From positions 1-64,000 of the forward strand of contig JANOZM010000020.1 of NCBI GenBank assembly GCA_031429355.1: a DNA stretch of 64,000 nt, in the 5' to 3' direction. The notes under the pieces were generated by a model. The model was given only the letters and a program-made list of their open reading frames with translations. It was not told the DNA's origin and ran no database searches. Made by a program: the position numbers and the translations under genes. This document shows positions 27,425-36,906 of the stretch, piece after piece (the stretch's first letter is position 1; every line of letters begins with the position of its first letter). The stretch comes from JANOZM01 sp031429355. Lineage in GTDB: Bacteria > Pseudomonadota > Gammaproteobacteria > Burkholderiales > Burkholderiaceae_E.

Positions 27425-28856
27425 AAGGGCCTCTCATTTTTGGAATGGTTACGACAACCTCAAGTCCTGGCTGCATTAACTTAAACTCCATTTTGCCACC
27501 GTGCGCCTCAGCGACCAAACGCGAAAGATACAGCCCTAAGCCAACGCCGCCCGAAGCCCGACTGCGTGAGGTGCCTGGGCGCCAAAAGGCTTGCGATAAC
27601 TGGGTAATATCTGAGGCCGAAACACCGGCACCAAAATCGCGAACACTAATCACTAACTCTTCGCTCAAATTTGTAGCAGCACGACGAGCCGATACGATAG
27701 GCGCACGTTCCGCTACGCCGTGGCGAAGTGCGTTTTCTAGCAAGTTGCGTAGTAGTAAGTCAATGCGTTTGGCATCGAGCGACCAAGTACCAAGGTTATC
27801 AATCGCATCAATAATAATTGCTGCTGCTTCTGGCTCGCGCACCACTAATTTGTCTTTGGCTTGATTCAACATTTGCTTAATATCAATCTCTTCAATTAAT
27901 AAAACTGAAGCGCCGCCCGTTTCGTTTTGTGGTTGGGCTAGTTTTTCGCTTTCTAGTAAGTGATCAATTAGTTCGGCCATTTCTTGCAAATCGCGCAACA
28001 GTGCGGTGCGTCTTACGGCGCTTTCGCCCAGCTCGGGTAACAACTCACTATTTAAACGGGCCCGCGTTAGTGGGCTGCGTAGCTCGTGACTCATCGCGAG
28101 CAATAGGGTCCGCTTGGCTTCAAGCATCGAAGCAATTCGCTCGCCCATAGTGTTTACATCACGCGCTAAATCGCCTAATTCGTCTTTGCTGGTATTGGTT
28201 ATGGGTTGATCAAATTGACCCTTGCCGATCCGTTGTGTGCCCTCGCGAATTGCATCGATTGGTTTCAATGCACGCCTGACAAAAAAATAACTTAACACGA
28301 TGAGACCGAGCAATACACCAAGCGTGATCCAACCAATTTTGCGCGGTCGGTCGCGCCACTCGCGTGTTTGCAAGCCTAATTCAATTCGATGCCCGTCGGC
28401 CGTTTGCCGAGTGTTTAAAGACTGTTCGTCATCACCATTCTCGTCGGCATTATCATTGCTTTTGGTGTTTTTAGCAGTTGCTCGGCGTTCGGACGACCAG
28501 CGCGCCGCCGTATCTTTTCCCGTCGCACCTTTTCGTCTAGTCGTATGTTCTGGTTGGTTACTCCAATTAACTTGCGGCCCACTAATGGTGATCGTAATTG
28601 GTAAGCGTTGTGTAATAGCTTGCGCGCGTTCGATATTAGGCGGCGTACCAATTTCTTCGAAGAGGCGTTGTGCGTAATCAAGCACAAGAGGGCGGGCGGC
28701 TTCTCGCCAGCTATTGTTCATGCCACGTTGCATGCCAAATACAAACACTGCCACCATAAAAATAGCTAATAAAACGAAGGTCGTAATTAAGCGAGCCTTA
28801 AGCGAATAACGTATTCGAAGCAGCCACTGAGGGGCAGAAAATAAGCGGGGAGTCAT
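27408..28856 (-). CDS. Membrane sensor histidine kinase (CpxA/RstB-like)
   Basis: 482 residues: membrane segments at about 24-42 and 175-193, between them a periplasmic sensor region of about 130 residues, HAMP (about 194-246), HisKA with phosphoacceptor His257 (AMSHELRSPLTRARLN), and HATPase with the N box RNLLENALRHG, DFGAGV and GVGLGLYLSRL. The sensor loop holds an unusual charged Asn/Asp/Lys/Arg-rich stretch (about 103-147). It overlaps the response regulator gene by 4 bp. With the upstream CpxP/Spy-like lipoprotein this resembles an envelope-stress circuit. Confidence 0.9.
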   Translation of the reverse strand: MTPRLFSAPQWLLRIRYSLKARLITTFVLLAIFMVAVFVFGMQRGMNNSWREAARPLVLDYAQRLFEEIGTPPNIERAQAITQRLPITITISGPQVNWSNQPEHTTRRKGATGKDTAARWSSERRATAKNTKSNDNADENGDDEQSLNTRQTADGHRIELGLQTREWRDRPRKIGWITLGVLLGLIVLSYFFVRRALKPIDAIREGTQRIGKGQFDQPITNTSKDELGDLARDVNTMGERIASMLEAKRTLLLAMSHELRSPLTRARLNSELLPELGESAVRRTALLRDLQEMAELIDHLLESEKLAQPQNETGGASVLLIEEIDIKQMLNQAKDKLVVREPEAAAIIIDAIDNLGTWSLDAKRIDLLLRNLLENALRHGVAERAPIVSARRAATNLSEELVISVRDFGAGVSASDITQLSQAFWRPGTSRSRASGGVGLGLYLSRLVAEAHGGKMEFKLMQPGLEVVVTIPKMRGPYAASR

Positions 28857-29533
28857 GCGCGTGCAGGGGGTAACGAAAATACGTAACCAGCGTTACGCAA
28901 TGTCTTTAACGGTTCAATAGGTTCTAATTTTTTGCGAATACGGCTCACCATAATATCGATGGCACGTGTTTGTATATCGACTTCACGCCCCTTTAGATGG
29001 TTAAGTAAATCATCGCGACTAAAGACCTTACCGGGTGTTTTTGCGAGCAAAAGCAACAATTCGAACTCACTGCTAGTTAGTTCGATAACACCCGTTGGTC
29101 CTTGCACTTCTCGTTTGATTGGATCTATTGTTAGCTGTTCAAACGCTAGCAAAGTTCTTGCGCTTTTAGCAAACTTGCTGCGCCGCATTATGGCCTGAAG
29201 TCTTGCCACCAATTCGCGTGGTTCAAACGGTTTGGGTAAGTAGTCATCAGCCCCCAACTCTAACCCCACCACACGATCGGTTAGTTCGCCGCGTGCGGTT
29301 AGCATTAATATGGGAATTGACGACTCTTGTCGAATGCGCTTGCAGCACTCGAAACCGTCCATCTCAGGCATCATTACATCGAGTAAGACGGCATCAAATT
29401 GGTTTGATCTAAGGCGTTCAATGCCCTGCGATGGTTTAAAAGACTGTTCAAGTTCGACGCCAAAGCGCAATAGGTAAGCCGCTAGCGGCTCACCTAATTG
29501 TGCGTCATCATCAATCAATAAAACTTTGCTCAT
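28853..29533 (-). CDS. OmpR-family response regulator (CpxR-like)
   Basis: 226 residues: receiver domain with acidic pocket (IDDD at 7-10), phosphoacceptor Asp52 (VLLDVMMPEMDGFE) and Lys in DYLPKPFEPRE, then a winged-helix output domain (about 130-224; VFSRDDLLNHLKG, DIMVSRIRKKLE). It should be phosphorylated by the adjacent kinase, whose gene overlaps its 3' end, and act as a DNA-binding activator. Similar to CpxR/RstA. Confidence 0.92.
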   Translation of the reverse strand: MSKVLLIDDDAQLGEPLAAYLLRFGVELEQSFKPSQGIERLRSNQFDAVLLDVMMPEMDGFECCKRIRQESSIPILMLTARGELTDRVVGLELGADDYLPKPFEPRELVARLQAIMRRSKFAKSARTLLAFEQLTIDPIKREVQGPTGVIELTSSEFELLLLLAKTPGKVFSRDDLLNHLKGREVDIQTRAIDIMVSRIRKKLEPIEPLKTLRNAGYVFSLPPARA

Positions 29534-29535
29534 AC

Positions 29536-30015
29536 TTAGTTGCGCCAGCCCTTTCGCCGTTGCATAAACTCACGTACCTTTGCCTGCTGGGTAGTGTTTA
29601 AACTATCGTAAAAATCAGCCATTGCCGTTACGGTTGCCGGGCTCTGCTTAGAAACTACGGCGGTTTTTTCGTTAATTAGGTTTTGCGCTTTCACTCGATC
29701 AAATTTATCACCGGCAACTACAGCAGCTATTTCTGCGCGCGGATCGGCTTGCCCCATTAAGTTTGCGCGCTGAGCTTGCATTACCTCGGCTAGTGTAACT
29801 AATTTTGCTTTTTGTTCGGTGGTCAAATCGAGCTTGCTCGAAACGCGGTCTACTATTTTTTCGCGCATTTTTACTTGGTTTTCAGCGCTCATCCGGTCTG
29901 AGCCACGGTGGCCGCCGCTTGACCCACAGGCTGACAATGCGCCAACAAGTACAACAGCCGAAATTGCGCCCAGTGCAAAACGCTTGATTCCTTGTTTATC
30001 TAAAAATGTTCTCAT
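29536..30015 (-). CDS. Spy/CpxP-like periplasmic lipoprotein
   Basis: A 159-residue protein with a signal ending in the lipobox LSAC (Cys30), so it is probably membrane-anchored. The mature part is helical, with the Spy/CpxP pattern of LTTEQKAKL and two hinge repeats (LDLTTEQK near 59 and LNTTQQAKVREF near 138). Spy/CpxP proteins are ATP-independent periplasmic chaperones or kinase inhibitors. It lies 2 bp upstream of the response regulator gene in one operon, as expected for a CpxP-like modulator of the kinase. Confidence 0.78.
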   Translation of the reverse strand: MRTFLDKQGIKRFALGAISAVVLVGALSACGSSGGHRGSDRMSAENQVKMREKIVDRVSSKLDLTTEQKAKLVTLAEVMQAQRANLMGQADPRAEIAAVVAGDKFDRVKAQNLINEKTAVVSKQSPATVTAMADFYDSLNTTQQAKVREFMQRRKGWRN

Positions 30016-30139
30016 TGTTTACTTTCGCTAGTTTATAAAAGAATTACAAAGCGAATTCTGAGTCGCTATCAATTGAAATACTTCACAACGCGGTATCGGT
30101 TTGTTTCAGTTTGTTTCCATTGGTTAAAATTTCTATCTC

Positions 30140-31039
30140 CTAGCTTGGATTGAGGGTCTTTAACGCGTGGGCAAGATAGTCGAATACAACGCGTAATCGC
30201 GGCTGTTGCCGCAGTTCTTTGTGGGTCACTAACCAAACCGGAAAACGCCCAATCACTACATCAGTTAAAACGGCTTGTACCGCTGGGTTGCGATTAGCCA
30301 CCACGCTAAAACCACTGCCAATACCCATTCCAGCCTTTAGCATTTCCCATGCACTAGCGTGGTCGCTGGTTATGCAAACAATACGATCACACACCATTGT
30401 CATACCGGATTTTGTAAAGCCTTCACGTAACGGGTTCTTGGGCGCCACATCAATAAAATCGTGACGCATTAAATTTTCGGGGTCGAGTTTTGGGTTGCCT
30501 TTTTTTGCTAAATAAGAAGCGCTGGCGTATAGCCCCAGCGGAAAGTAACCCACTCGTTTTGCAATTAATTCATTTTGGGTGGGTTGATACAAGCGAATGG
30601 CGATATCGGCTTCGCGTTTCGTTAGGTTCGACTGCGAATCGGTCGCGATGACCTCAATTTGAATTCCAGGATGTTGTTGGCGTAAAGCATAAAGTAGCTC
30701 GGGCAAAATAAAGTTTGCTAACGTTACGCTAGCGCTAATCCGCACTAGGCCTTGAAGTGCCTGATCTTTTGCTGCGACGCCCAAACTGAGTTGGTGCATC
30801 GACGCGTACATTGCTTGTGCAGGTTCTAAAAATTGCATGGCTTGCAGCGTTACTTGCATGCCTTGCCGGCTGCGAACAAATAACTCTAGTCCCAAATGTG
30901 CCTCTAATGCAGAAATTTGCCGACTAACCGTGGCAGGGTTTGTTTCTAGAAACTGCGCTGCCGAAGCTACAGAGCCGTGTTCGGCCACTAATACAAAGCA
31001 CTTTAGCCAATCCCAAGATAGTTTATTTAGCAGGTCCAT
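30140..31039 (-). CDS. LysR-family transcriptional regulator
   Basis: A 299-residue LTTR. The N-terminal winged HTH (about 9-66: FVLVAEHGSVASAAQFLETNPATVSRQISALE) is followed by a two-lobe co-inducer domain. The ATG at 31039 (MDLLNKLSWDWLKC) is preferred; in-frame sequence runs on to 31096, but family members start near the HTH. It is transcribed divergently from the DUF4386 membrane-protein gene, so it may control that gene and the following SDR gene through the shared intergenic region (31040-31158). Confidence 0.88.
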   Translation of the reverse strand: MDLLNKLSWDWLKCFVLVAEHGSVASAAQFLETNPATVSRQISALEAHLGLELFVRSRQGMQVTLQAMQFLEPAQAMYASMHQLSLGVAAKDQALQGLVRISASVTLANFILPELLYALRQQHPGIQIEVIATDSQSNLTKREADIAIRLYQPTQNELIAKRVGYFPLGLYASASYLAKKGNPKLDPENLMRHDFIDVAPKNPLREGFTKSGMTMVCDRIVCITSDHASAWEMLKAGMGIGSGFSVVANRNPAVQAVLTDVVIGRFPVWLVTHKELRQQPRLRVVFDYLAHALKTLNPS

Positions 31040-31158
31040 GAAATGTGCATTTAAGTTGTAAATCGGAATCGTCTCATAAAGAGCTGCTGTGTGCATTGCG
31101 TATTTGCACGGCTGCCATGCGTTTGTAGGTCTATAAATAGAGGGCTAAAGCTGGAACA

Positions 31159-31902
31159 ATGCACGCTCAAGATCATTTAATTGGAAATAATGTGAACTCT
31201 TCATCTTCTTACCGAACGGCTGGAATACTGGCAATTGTCCATGCCGTACTCATTTTTGTGCCGCTGGGCGTCTTGGGCGTTGCCATAGGCTGGCCTGCTA
31301 ATTTGGATTTGCCAGCGTCCCACAACTTGCCACTAGTGTTAAGCCAGTCAACAGGCGTTAAAACTGGGTATAGCGCCTATTTACTTTATTCGCTGTTGTT
31401 CTTCCCCGCAATGTTTGTTATTGGGCAAGCAATTACTGGAAATAAACCAATGAGCGGTATTGTAAAAATTGCGTTGGGTTTCGCGCTTATTTCTACTTTA
31501 GCGCGTTGCCTTGGCATTATTCGTTGGCTATCAGTAATGCCGATGTTGGCCACCAAATTTGAAAAAGGCGATGAGGCTACCAAGGGTCAAATCAGTTTAA
31601 TTTACGATGCCTTTAACACTTACTCCGGTTCTATTGGTGAGGTGCTAGGCGTTTCACTGTTTGCTTCATTTGCTGTTGGGTTGCTTTCGTTAGCCATGCT
31701 TAAGAGTCAGCGTTTCCCCAAATGGCTCGCGGTCATCGGTTTGGTGGCTACTTGTGGCTATGTTTTTCTCTCCATGGAAATTTTCGGTTTTGATTTGGGT
31801 GTTTACATTTCAGTGGTCTCCGTTATTTACACCGTTTGGGTCGTTTGCGCTGCTGTCTTAATGATGCGCCGTGCAGCAGTTTTTTCGGGGGAATCGAAGT
31901 GA
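31159..31902 (+). CDS. DUF4386-type integral membrane protein
   Basis: 247 residues with about six or seven hydrophobic helices (near 17-40, 75-95, 105-130, 155-185, 193-213, 220-240). The pattern of the helices and the polar loop between helices 3 and 4 fit the DUF4386 family, which has no known function. It heads an operon with the SDR-like gene, overlapping it by 4 bp, and is divergent from the LysR gene. Confidence 0.65.
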   Translation: MHAQDHLIGNNVNSSSSYRTAGILAIVHAVLIFVPLGVLGVAIGWPANLDLPASHNLPLVLSQSTGVKTGYSAYLLYSLLFFPAMFVIGQAITGNKPMSGIVKIALGFALISTLARCLGIIRWLSVMPMLATKFEKGDEATKGQISLIYDAFNTYSGSIGEVLGVSLFASFAVGLLSLAMLKSQRFPKWLAVIGLVATCGYVFLSMEIFGFDLGVYISVVSVIYTVWVVCAAVLMMRRAAVFSGESK

Positions 31903-32900
31903 ATAACCCGCAATCAAAACAACATCTAATTTTTGGAAGCGGTCCGGCTGCCTGTTGGACAGCAAGTGCTTTAGTGCAACAAGGTGCTTCGGTAATGGCA
32001 GTTAACAGAAGTGGCAACCGTCCAATGCTGATGCCGGCTAGTGTCAAGATATTAAAAGCCGATGTATCGAGTGAATTGGAGATATCAAAAATTGCAGATC
32101 TGTCACCCAACGTGTCTGTGGTCTATCAAATGCTTAACCCGTCTTACAGCCAATGGGCCGAGTTGTTTCCCCAGCTGCAACGCAATACAGTGAGATTCGC
32201 GCAAAAGTTAGGGGCCAAGTACGTTGCTCTAGAAAATCTGTACATGCTCGATCACCGCAGTACGATGACCGAGCGTAGCGCTGCACGTCCGACGTCAACA
32301 AAAGGTCAAGTTCGGCTAAGTATGCATGACGAATTGATGACGACGCATCGAGCGGGAAGCCTAAAAGTTGCAACGGTTAGAGCCAGTGATTTTTACGGCC
32401 CAGGTGTGCTGGTTTCTGCTTTTGGGGATCGATTATTTGGCCCCTTATTAAGCGGTAAAGCACCAAGTTTAATGGGTGACGCTAACCAGCTTCACAGCGT
32501 TGCCTACATTGCCGATGTGGGTCGTGCCGCTGCCACGATAGGGTTAGATTTGACCGATACACTTTTAGGGCATGCTTGGTTGGCACCGCACAATCCAGCG
32601 CTTACTCAGGGGCAGTGGCTTAAACAAGTAGCTGAACAACTTAAAGTTAAGTCAGCGTCTTTACCCATCTTGCCTCCAAAAGTAGTTAAACCTTGGATGT
32701 TGAAAATGGCGGGATTGTTTGACAAAGACGCCAAAGCGTTGGTTGAGATGATGTATCAATTTCAGACGTCTTTTGTTGTTGACGCAAACTTAAGCCAACA
32801 AAAATTGGGCTTGCAGCCAACGCCTTTACCTACGGCAATCGATGCAACTTTAGACTGGTATAAGCAGGTTAAACAATCCAGCCTAAAGACCTCAAGTTAA
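31899..32900 (+). CDS. NAD(P)-dependent epimerase/dehydratase-like (extended SDR) protein
   Basis: A 333-residue Rossmann protein. The GTG at 31899 overlaps the previous stop (GTGA) and is preceded by GGGGGAA; the in-frame extension to 31836 lies inside the membrane-protein gene. The nucleotide-binding loop is GSGPAACWTASAL in place of the usual GxxGxxG. The YxxxK motif is not evident. RASDFYGPGVL matches the substrate-binding region of extended SDRs. Substrate unknown. Coupled translation with the membrane protein suggests a joint function. Confidence 0.75.
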   Translation: MNNPQSKQHLIFGSGPAACWTASALVQQGASVMAVNRSGNRPMLMPASVKILKADVSSELEISKIADLSPNVSVVYQMLNPSYSQWAELFPQLQRNTVRFAQKLGAKYVALENLYMLDHRSTMTERSAARPTSTKGQVRLSMHDELMTTHRAGSLKVATVRASDFYGPGVLVSAFGDRLFGPLLSGKAPSLMGDANQLHSVAYIADVGRAAATIGLDLTDTLLGHAWLAPHNPALTQGQWLKQVAEQLKVKSASLPILPPKVVKPWMLKMAGLFDKDAKALVEMMYQFQTSFVVDANLSQQKLGLQPTPLPTAIDATLDWYKQVKQSSLKTSS

Positions 32901-32909
32901 AAATCTATC

Positions 32910-33917
32910 GTGCCACAAAAATCTCTTCGTCAAGTGTCAAAAAAAGGAACGTCGTTAGTCAGTGGCGGAGAGGCCTTGCGTCTAAAAAACTTTTTAACCG
33001 AGCGCAACTTGTGGTTGCCACGTGTCTTCCATCGCATATCAAGTATTCCCGTTGAAGCCGCTGATGAGCAAGTTTCTGGCGACTTACTGATGCAAACGCT
33101 TGAAGCGGCGATGCGCGAAATTCACCAACCGAGCCTACCAGTAGAATTTGGTGCTACGGTCCGCACCGTCGATATGGGTATCTATGGGATGTTGATTCAA
33201 ACGGCGGCCGATGTTGGTGAGGCACTAGAGCGGTCGGTTCGTTTTTTTCGGCTCATGGTCACCACAAATCGGGTATTTCTTGAAACTCAAGAAAAGTCGG
33301 TTCGGTGGATTTTTCATGCCCCGGAACCAGATCGTCTTGGCATTCGAATTCGTAACGAAATTATACTGACGGAGCATGTCGCGCTTTTAAAGTTTATAGC
33401 GCCTGGTGCGCGCCCAACCCGCGTGACTTTTGCTCATGCCGAACCGAACGACACGACATTTCATCAGCGTTATTTTGATTGCCCATTGGTTTGGAACTTT
33501 GAAGAAAACTCGGTTGAATGGGCTGTTGAACTTATGCATCGACCCCTAGGTGTAGATCGATCGCTGGGTGAATTTATTCAACGCGAAGCGGAACGCCGAC
33601 TAGCGATGCTTGCGCCAATTGGTTCGCTTAATGAAATTAGTGATGCGATTTTGCGGCGCTTGCCTGTAGGTGACACCGATCTACCGACGATTGCCGGATT
33701 GCTAGGGCGCTCAACTCGTACGATGCGCCGAGAGCTAACTGAATTGGGCTTTACATTTCGCTCCCTGCACGACCTAGTTCGCCAACGCCGCGCTAACGAG
33801 CTGCTAAGTAGTGGCAAGTATTCGATGACACAAATCGCTCTATGTCTTGGGTTCTCTGAGGCTAGTGCCTTTAGCCGTGCTTCGCGCCGTTGGAATAACC
33901 AAGTATTTAACAAATAA
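32910..33917 (+). CDS. AraC-family transcriptional regulator
   Basis: 335 residues. The N-terminal two-thirds matches the AraC_arabinose_bd-type ligand domain seen in OruR/ArgR-like regulators (QTLEAAMREIHQPSLPVEFG onward). The C-terminal 100 residues are the double HTH (TIAGLLGRSTRTMRRELTELG and MTQIALCLGFSEASAFSRASRRW). It starts with GTG 9 bp after the SDR gene and precedes a lipoprotein hydrolase and an Acg-type gene on the same strand, the probable targets. Confidence 0.88.
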   Translation: MPQKSLRQVSKKGTSLVSGGEALRLKNFLTERNLWLPRVFHRISSIPVEAADEQVSGDLLMQTLEAAMREIHQPSLPVEFGATVRTVDMGIYGMLIQTAADVGEALERSVRFFRLMVTTNRVFLETQEKSVRWIFHAPEPDRLGIRIRNEIILTEHVALLKFIAPGARPTRVTFAHAEPNDTTFHQRYFDCPLVWNFEENSVEWAVELMHRPLGVDRSLGEFIQREAERRLAMLAPIGSLNEISDAILRRLPVGDTDLPTIAGLLGRSTRTMRRELTELGFTFRSLHDLVRQRRANELLSSGKYSMTQIALCLGFSEASAFSRASRRWNNQVFNK

Positions 33918-33941
33918 TCATTATGTATCTAACTAAAAACC

Positions 33942-34997
33942 ATGAGAAATAAATTTAAAAAAATCGTCATCGCATTAAATATTGTTTTGTTAAGTGCGTG
34001 CATGTCTGCCAATCCACACTACGATCCTAGCAAATCACACCACACGCCCAAGGGGTTCAAGAACAATTACAGTGAAGGTACTGGTGGGTTCGATCAGTTT
34101 TTAAAATGGCAATGGCAGCGGTTAGGTCAAACGGTTGCAAAACCCACAGCCGATCTATCCCCAATAGCGGCGAATTTAGCGCTAATTCAGTCACCCCAAT
34201 CCGCACAAGTGACTTGGATCGGGCATGCGTCGTCGTTAATTCAAATGGGTGGGTTTAATGTACTGACCGATCCCCATTTTAGTGAACGTGCAGGACCAGT
34301 TCAGTTTGCTGGACCCAAACGGTTTCAAGCGCCTGGATTGAGCATTAACCAGTTACCCCGAATTGATGCCGTTGTAATCTCGCATAATCATTACGACCAT
34401 CTTGATTTACAAAGCGTGCGTGCGCTGGCGGCCTTGCCCAATGCACCCGTTTTTTACGTACCCCTTGGCATCGATAATTGGTTTGAAGCCAATGTTCCAG
34501 CGGCCAAGGTGTTCAAGACCGATTGGCAAGGTAAACACACCTTAACCACCCCACAAGGCAGTTTGGTTGTCCAGCTGTTACCCGTACAGCATTGGTCGAG
34601 TCGTACATCGTTTGATCGTTCGGCAACGCTTTGGGGTAGTTGGGCTATTTTCGCGGGCGGTAAAGCGGTTTGGTTTTCGGGTGATTTGGGCTTTAGCCAA
34701 GACACGGCAAATATTGGTCAACAATTCCCACAAGGGTTTGATTTAAGTCTGATTGCAGTAGGTGCCTATGAGCCACGCTGGTTTATGAAAGGGCAGCACA
34801 TTAACCCAGCTGAAGCCGTAACGATTCATCGCGAAATTAATTCCCGTAAGAGCGTTGGAATTCATTGGGGGACCTTCAGTTTGACTGATGAGCCTTTAGA
34901 TCAACCCATTCTTGATTTAGCAGCTGCAAGAAAAGCACAGTCTTTAAAGGACGAGCAATTTATCTTGCTGCGCCACGGGCAAACCACGAGTTTTTAA
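33942..34997 (+). CDS. Metallo-beta-lactamase-fold lipoprotein (NAPE-PLD/UlaG-like)
   Basis: 351 residues with a lipoprotein signal (lipobox LSAC, Cys20). The zinc motif is VISHNHYDHLD; the upstream WIGHASSLIQMGGFNVLTDP and downstream FSGDLGFSQD and IHWGTF are typical of the N-acyl-phosphatidylethanolamine phospholipase D-like branch. Probably a membrane-anchored periplasmic hydrolase; the substrate is unknown. It lies 24 bp after the araC-type gene. Confidence 0.82.
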   Translation: MRNKFKKIVIALNIVLLSACMSANPHYDPSKSHHTPKGFKNNYSEGTGGFDQFLKWQWQRLGQTVAKPTADLSPIAANLALIQSPQSAQVTWIGHASSLIQMGGFNVLTDPHFSERAGPVQFAGPKRFQAPGLSINQLPRIDAVVISHNHYDHLDLQSVRALAALPNAPVFYVPLGIDNWFEANVPAAKVFKTDWQGKHTLTTPQGSLVVQLLPVQHWSSRTSFDRSATLWGSWAIFAGGKAVWFSGDLGFSQDTANIGQQFPQGFDLSLIAVGAYEPRWFMKGQHINPAEAVTIHREINSRKSVGIHWGTFSLTDEPLDQPILDLAAARKAQSLKDEQFILLRHGQTTSF

Positions 34998-35044
34998 ACA
35001 ACCTCTTTTTTTAAAATAATCTATTTCTAAACGAAGGAACAAAA

Positions 35045-36232
35045 ATGAACATTTCAAACACACGACGTAAATTTATTTCGCTTGTCGGCGGTGGCACGGT
35101 AACTATTGCATTAGCGCAGCATTCTGCGCCAGCAAGTGCCGCTAGTTACCCTGCAAAGGCTGTAGAAGCGTGGAAACCAATTGCGTCCAATACAGAAATT
35201 CGACGTTGGATGTTAGCGCATGGTTTGCTCGCCCCCAATCCACACAACCGCCAGCCTTGGATAGCTGATTTGCGGAAGGATGGAGAAATCACCTTAATTT
35301 GTGACGGTGATCGACTATTGCCAGAGACCGATCCGTTTGGTCGGCAAATTCTAATTGGTTGCGGTGCGTTTATCGAGTTAGCGATTATTGCTGCGGCTGA
35401 AAAAGGTATTGGAGTTAACGTAGAACTGTTTCCAAACGGGGAACCTGCACTGAACCAATTGCCTAAAGGGGCTGTATTTGCTCGGTTAATTTTAGGGGCA
35501 ACGGGCAGTGCGAATAGAGACGCTTTGTACCCCTCGATCGTGAAACGCCATACCAATAAAGGCATTTACGATAACTCCAAAACTATTTCAGTGGCAGACT
35601 GGAGCAGCTTGTCGACATCGGCATCGAGCACTGGTCAGATCGGTAATTTTGTAGCCGATAACGAAAGACGCGCGGCGATTAAAACTATTACGCGTGACTC
35701 GTATGAAATAGAGCTAACCACGCCGCGAACCTATCTAGAGTCGGCCAAGCTGTTTCGAATTGGTTCAAGCGAGATCGAAACGCATCGAGATGGAATTTCC
35801 ATTACAGGAACAATGCCTTTTCTACTTTCAAAAATTGGGATGTTTGACCGATTTGAAGTGCCCGTAAAAGGCAGTAGCAATTACAAACGCACAATGGAGC
35901 GCTGGCTGCCATTTGAAACGGGCAGCGGCTACTTATGGATGGCCAGCAATGGAAACAGCCGTAAGCAGCAATTAGAGATTGGCCGTGGCTACGTCCGTGC
36001 TCATTTAAAAGCGACTGCACTAGGAATCGATATGCATCCCCTATCGCAAGCTGTTCAAGAGTTTGTCGAAGTAAAAGCTTTAAACTTAGCGTTGCATCGC
36101 GTACTTGGTTTAGATAGCCAAAAACAAACATTGCAAATGTTGGCTAGGGTTGGGTTTGGTAGTGTTCCAGCCGAGGGCTCGCCACGCAGATCTTTGGACA
36201 ATGGCATGTTGCTACCGGGCGCACGCAGTTAA
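35045..36232 (+). CDS. Acg-family FMN-binding (nitroreductase-like) oxidoreductase, exported
   Basis: 395 residues. N-terminal TRRKFISLVGGG resembles a twin-arginine signal, so folded flavoprotein export is likely. The body matches the Acg nitroreductase branch: APNPHNRQPW (FMN phosphate region), DPFGRQILIGCGAFIELAIIAA and RHTNKGIYDN. Acg proteins bind FMN, are thought to lack classic reductase activity, and may store flavin. An AAGGA site precedes the ATG. Last gene before the accessory island; the first 112-bp repeat begins 22 bp after its stop. Confidence 0.82.
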   Translation: MNISNTRRKFISLVGGGTVTIALAQHSAPASAASYPAKAVEAWKPIASNTEIRRWMLAHGLLAPNPHNRQPWIADLRKDGEITLICDGDRLLPETDPFGRQILIGCGAFIELAIIAAAEKGIGVNVELFPNGEPALNQLPKGAVFARLILGATGSANRDALYPSIVKRHTNKGIYDNSKTISVADWSSLSTSASSTGQIGNFVADNERRAAIKTITRDSYEIELTTPRTYLESAKLFRIGSSEIETHRDGISITGTMPFLLSKIGMFDRFEVPVKGSSNYKRTMERWLPFETGSGYLWMASNGNSRKQQLEIGRGYVRAHLKATALGIDMHPLSQAVQEFVEVKALNLALHRVLGLDSQKQTLQMLARVGFGSVPAEGSPRRSLDNGMLLPGARS

Positions 36233-36253
36233 TTAAAATAGTACGCGCTGCTG

Positions 36254-36365
36254 GCTAAAGCAACACCCAAAGATTTCAGCCCAAATATTTTGGCTTTAAA
36301 GGCGGCTGCTTGAAATGCGAATTGGAGTGGGTTGGCGCGGATTTTCAGCGGTATTTTTGCGCTTG
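36254..36365 (+). repeat. 112-bp dispersed direct repeat, copy 1 (left island edge)
   Basis: A 112-bp segment beginning GCTAAAGCAACACCCAAAG and ending TTTTTGCGCTTG. It recurs at 47339-47450 and 49461-49572 in the same orientation with only scattered mismatches. It contains a weak hairpin (TTTCAGCC pairing with GGCTG...GAAA). This copy starts right after the Acg gene and marks the left limit of the accessory region. Confidence 0.9.
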
Positions 36366-36571
36366 AATGGCCGTTTTGCCGATGCAATCACGCAGATAAA
36401 CTGTTATGCAATTAAGTCGAACGCTTATTGCGCGAGGTGAAACGTCCGCAGCGGCAGCGAAAGGGTTTTTAAAATGCTTATATCCGCTTTAGCGCTCGGT
36501 GCAATTGGACCAAGGCGCATTATCGTTGTATGGAAGAACTAACGTTTGAATAACCCACACAATTTATTGTC

Positions 36572-36906
36572 ATGCGAGAATACGTTGAGATCGTCGGCTC
36601 GCTCACTAAACGAATTCGCATCACCAAGACTGGCAATGGACACGTTCGTCGACTACTCATTGAGACGGCTTGGGCTTACCGTCACCCTGCCCGAAAGTCC
36701 AAGGTCATACAACGCCGTACTGAGCGCACGCCACAAGCGGCTCAAGATATTTTTGGAAAGTGCAAGCTCGACTGCGTTCACGCTACCGGCGGTTGGAGGC
36801 GCGCGGCAAACTCAAGGTGCAAGTCATCACAGCCATTGCCCGCGAACTCGCAGTCTTCGTTTGGTCAACCGGACAAATGACAACCAACCCAACTGTAAAC
36901 GCGTAA
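36572..36906 (+). pseudogene. IS110-family transposase, C-terminal remnant
   Basis: Translation from 36572 gives ITKTGNGHVRRLLIETAWAY and the following RHPARKS, the C-terminal (Transposase_20) region of IS110/IS116 transposases. After QDIF, around 36750-36756, one base is missing from a T run. Reading resumes in another frame as VQARLRSRYRRLEARGKLKV and then VITAIARELAVFVW, ending at TAA 36904-36906. A second frameshift seems to lie just before 36600. The N-terminal DEDD catalytic domain is absent, so it is dead. Confidence 0.82.
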
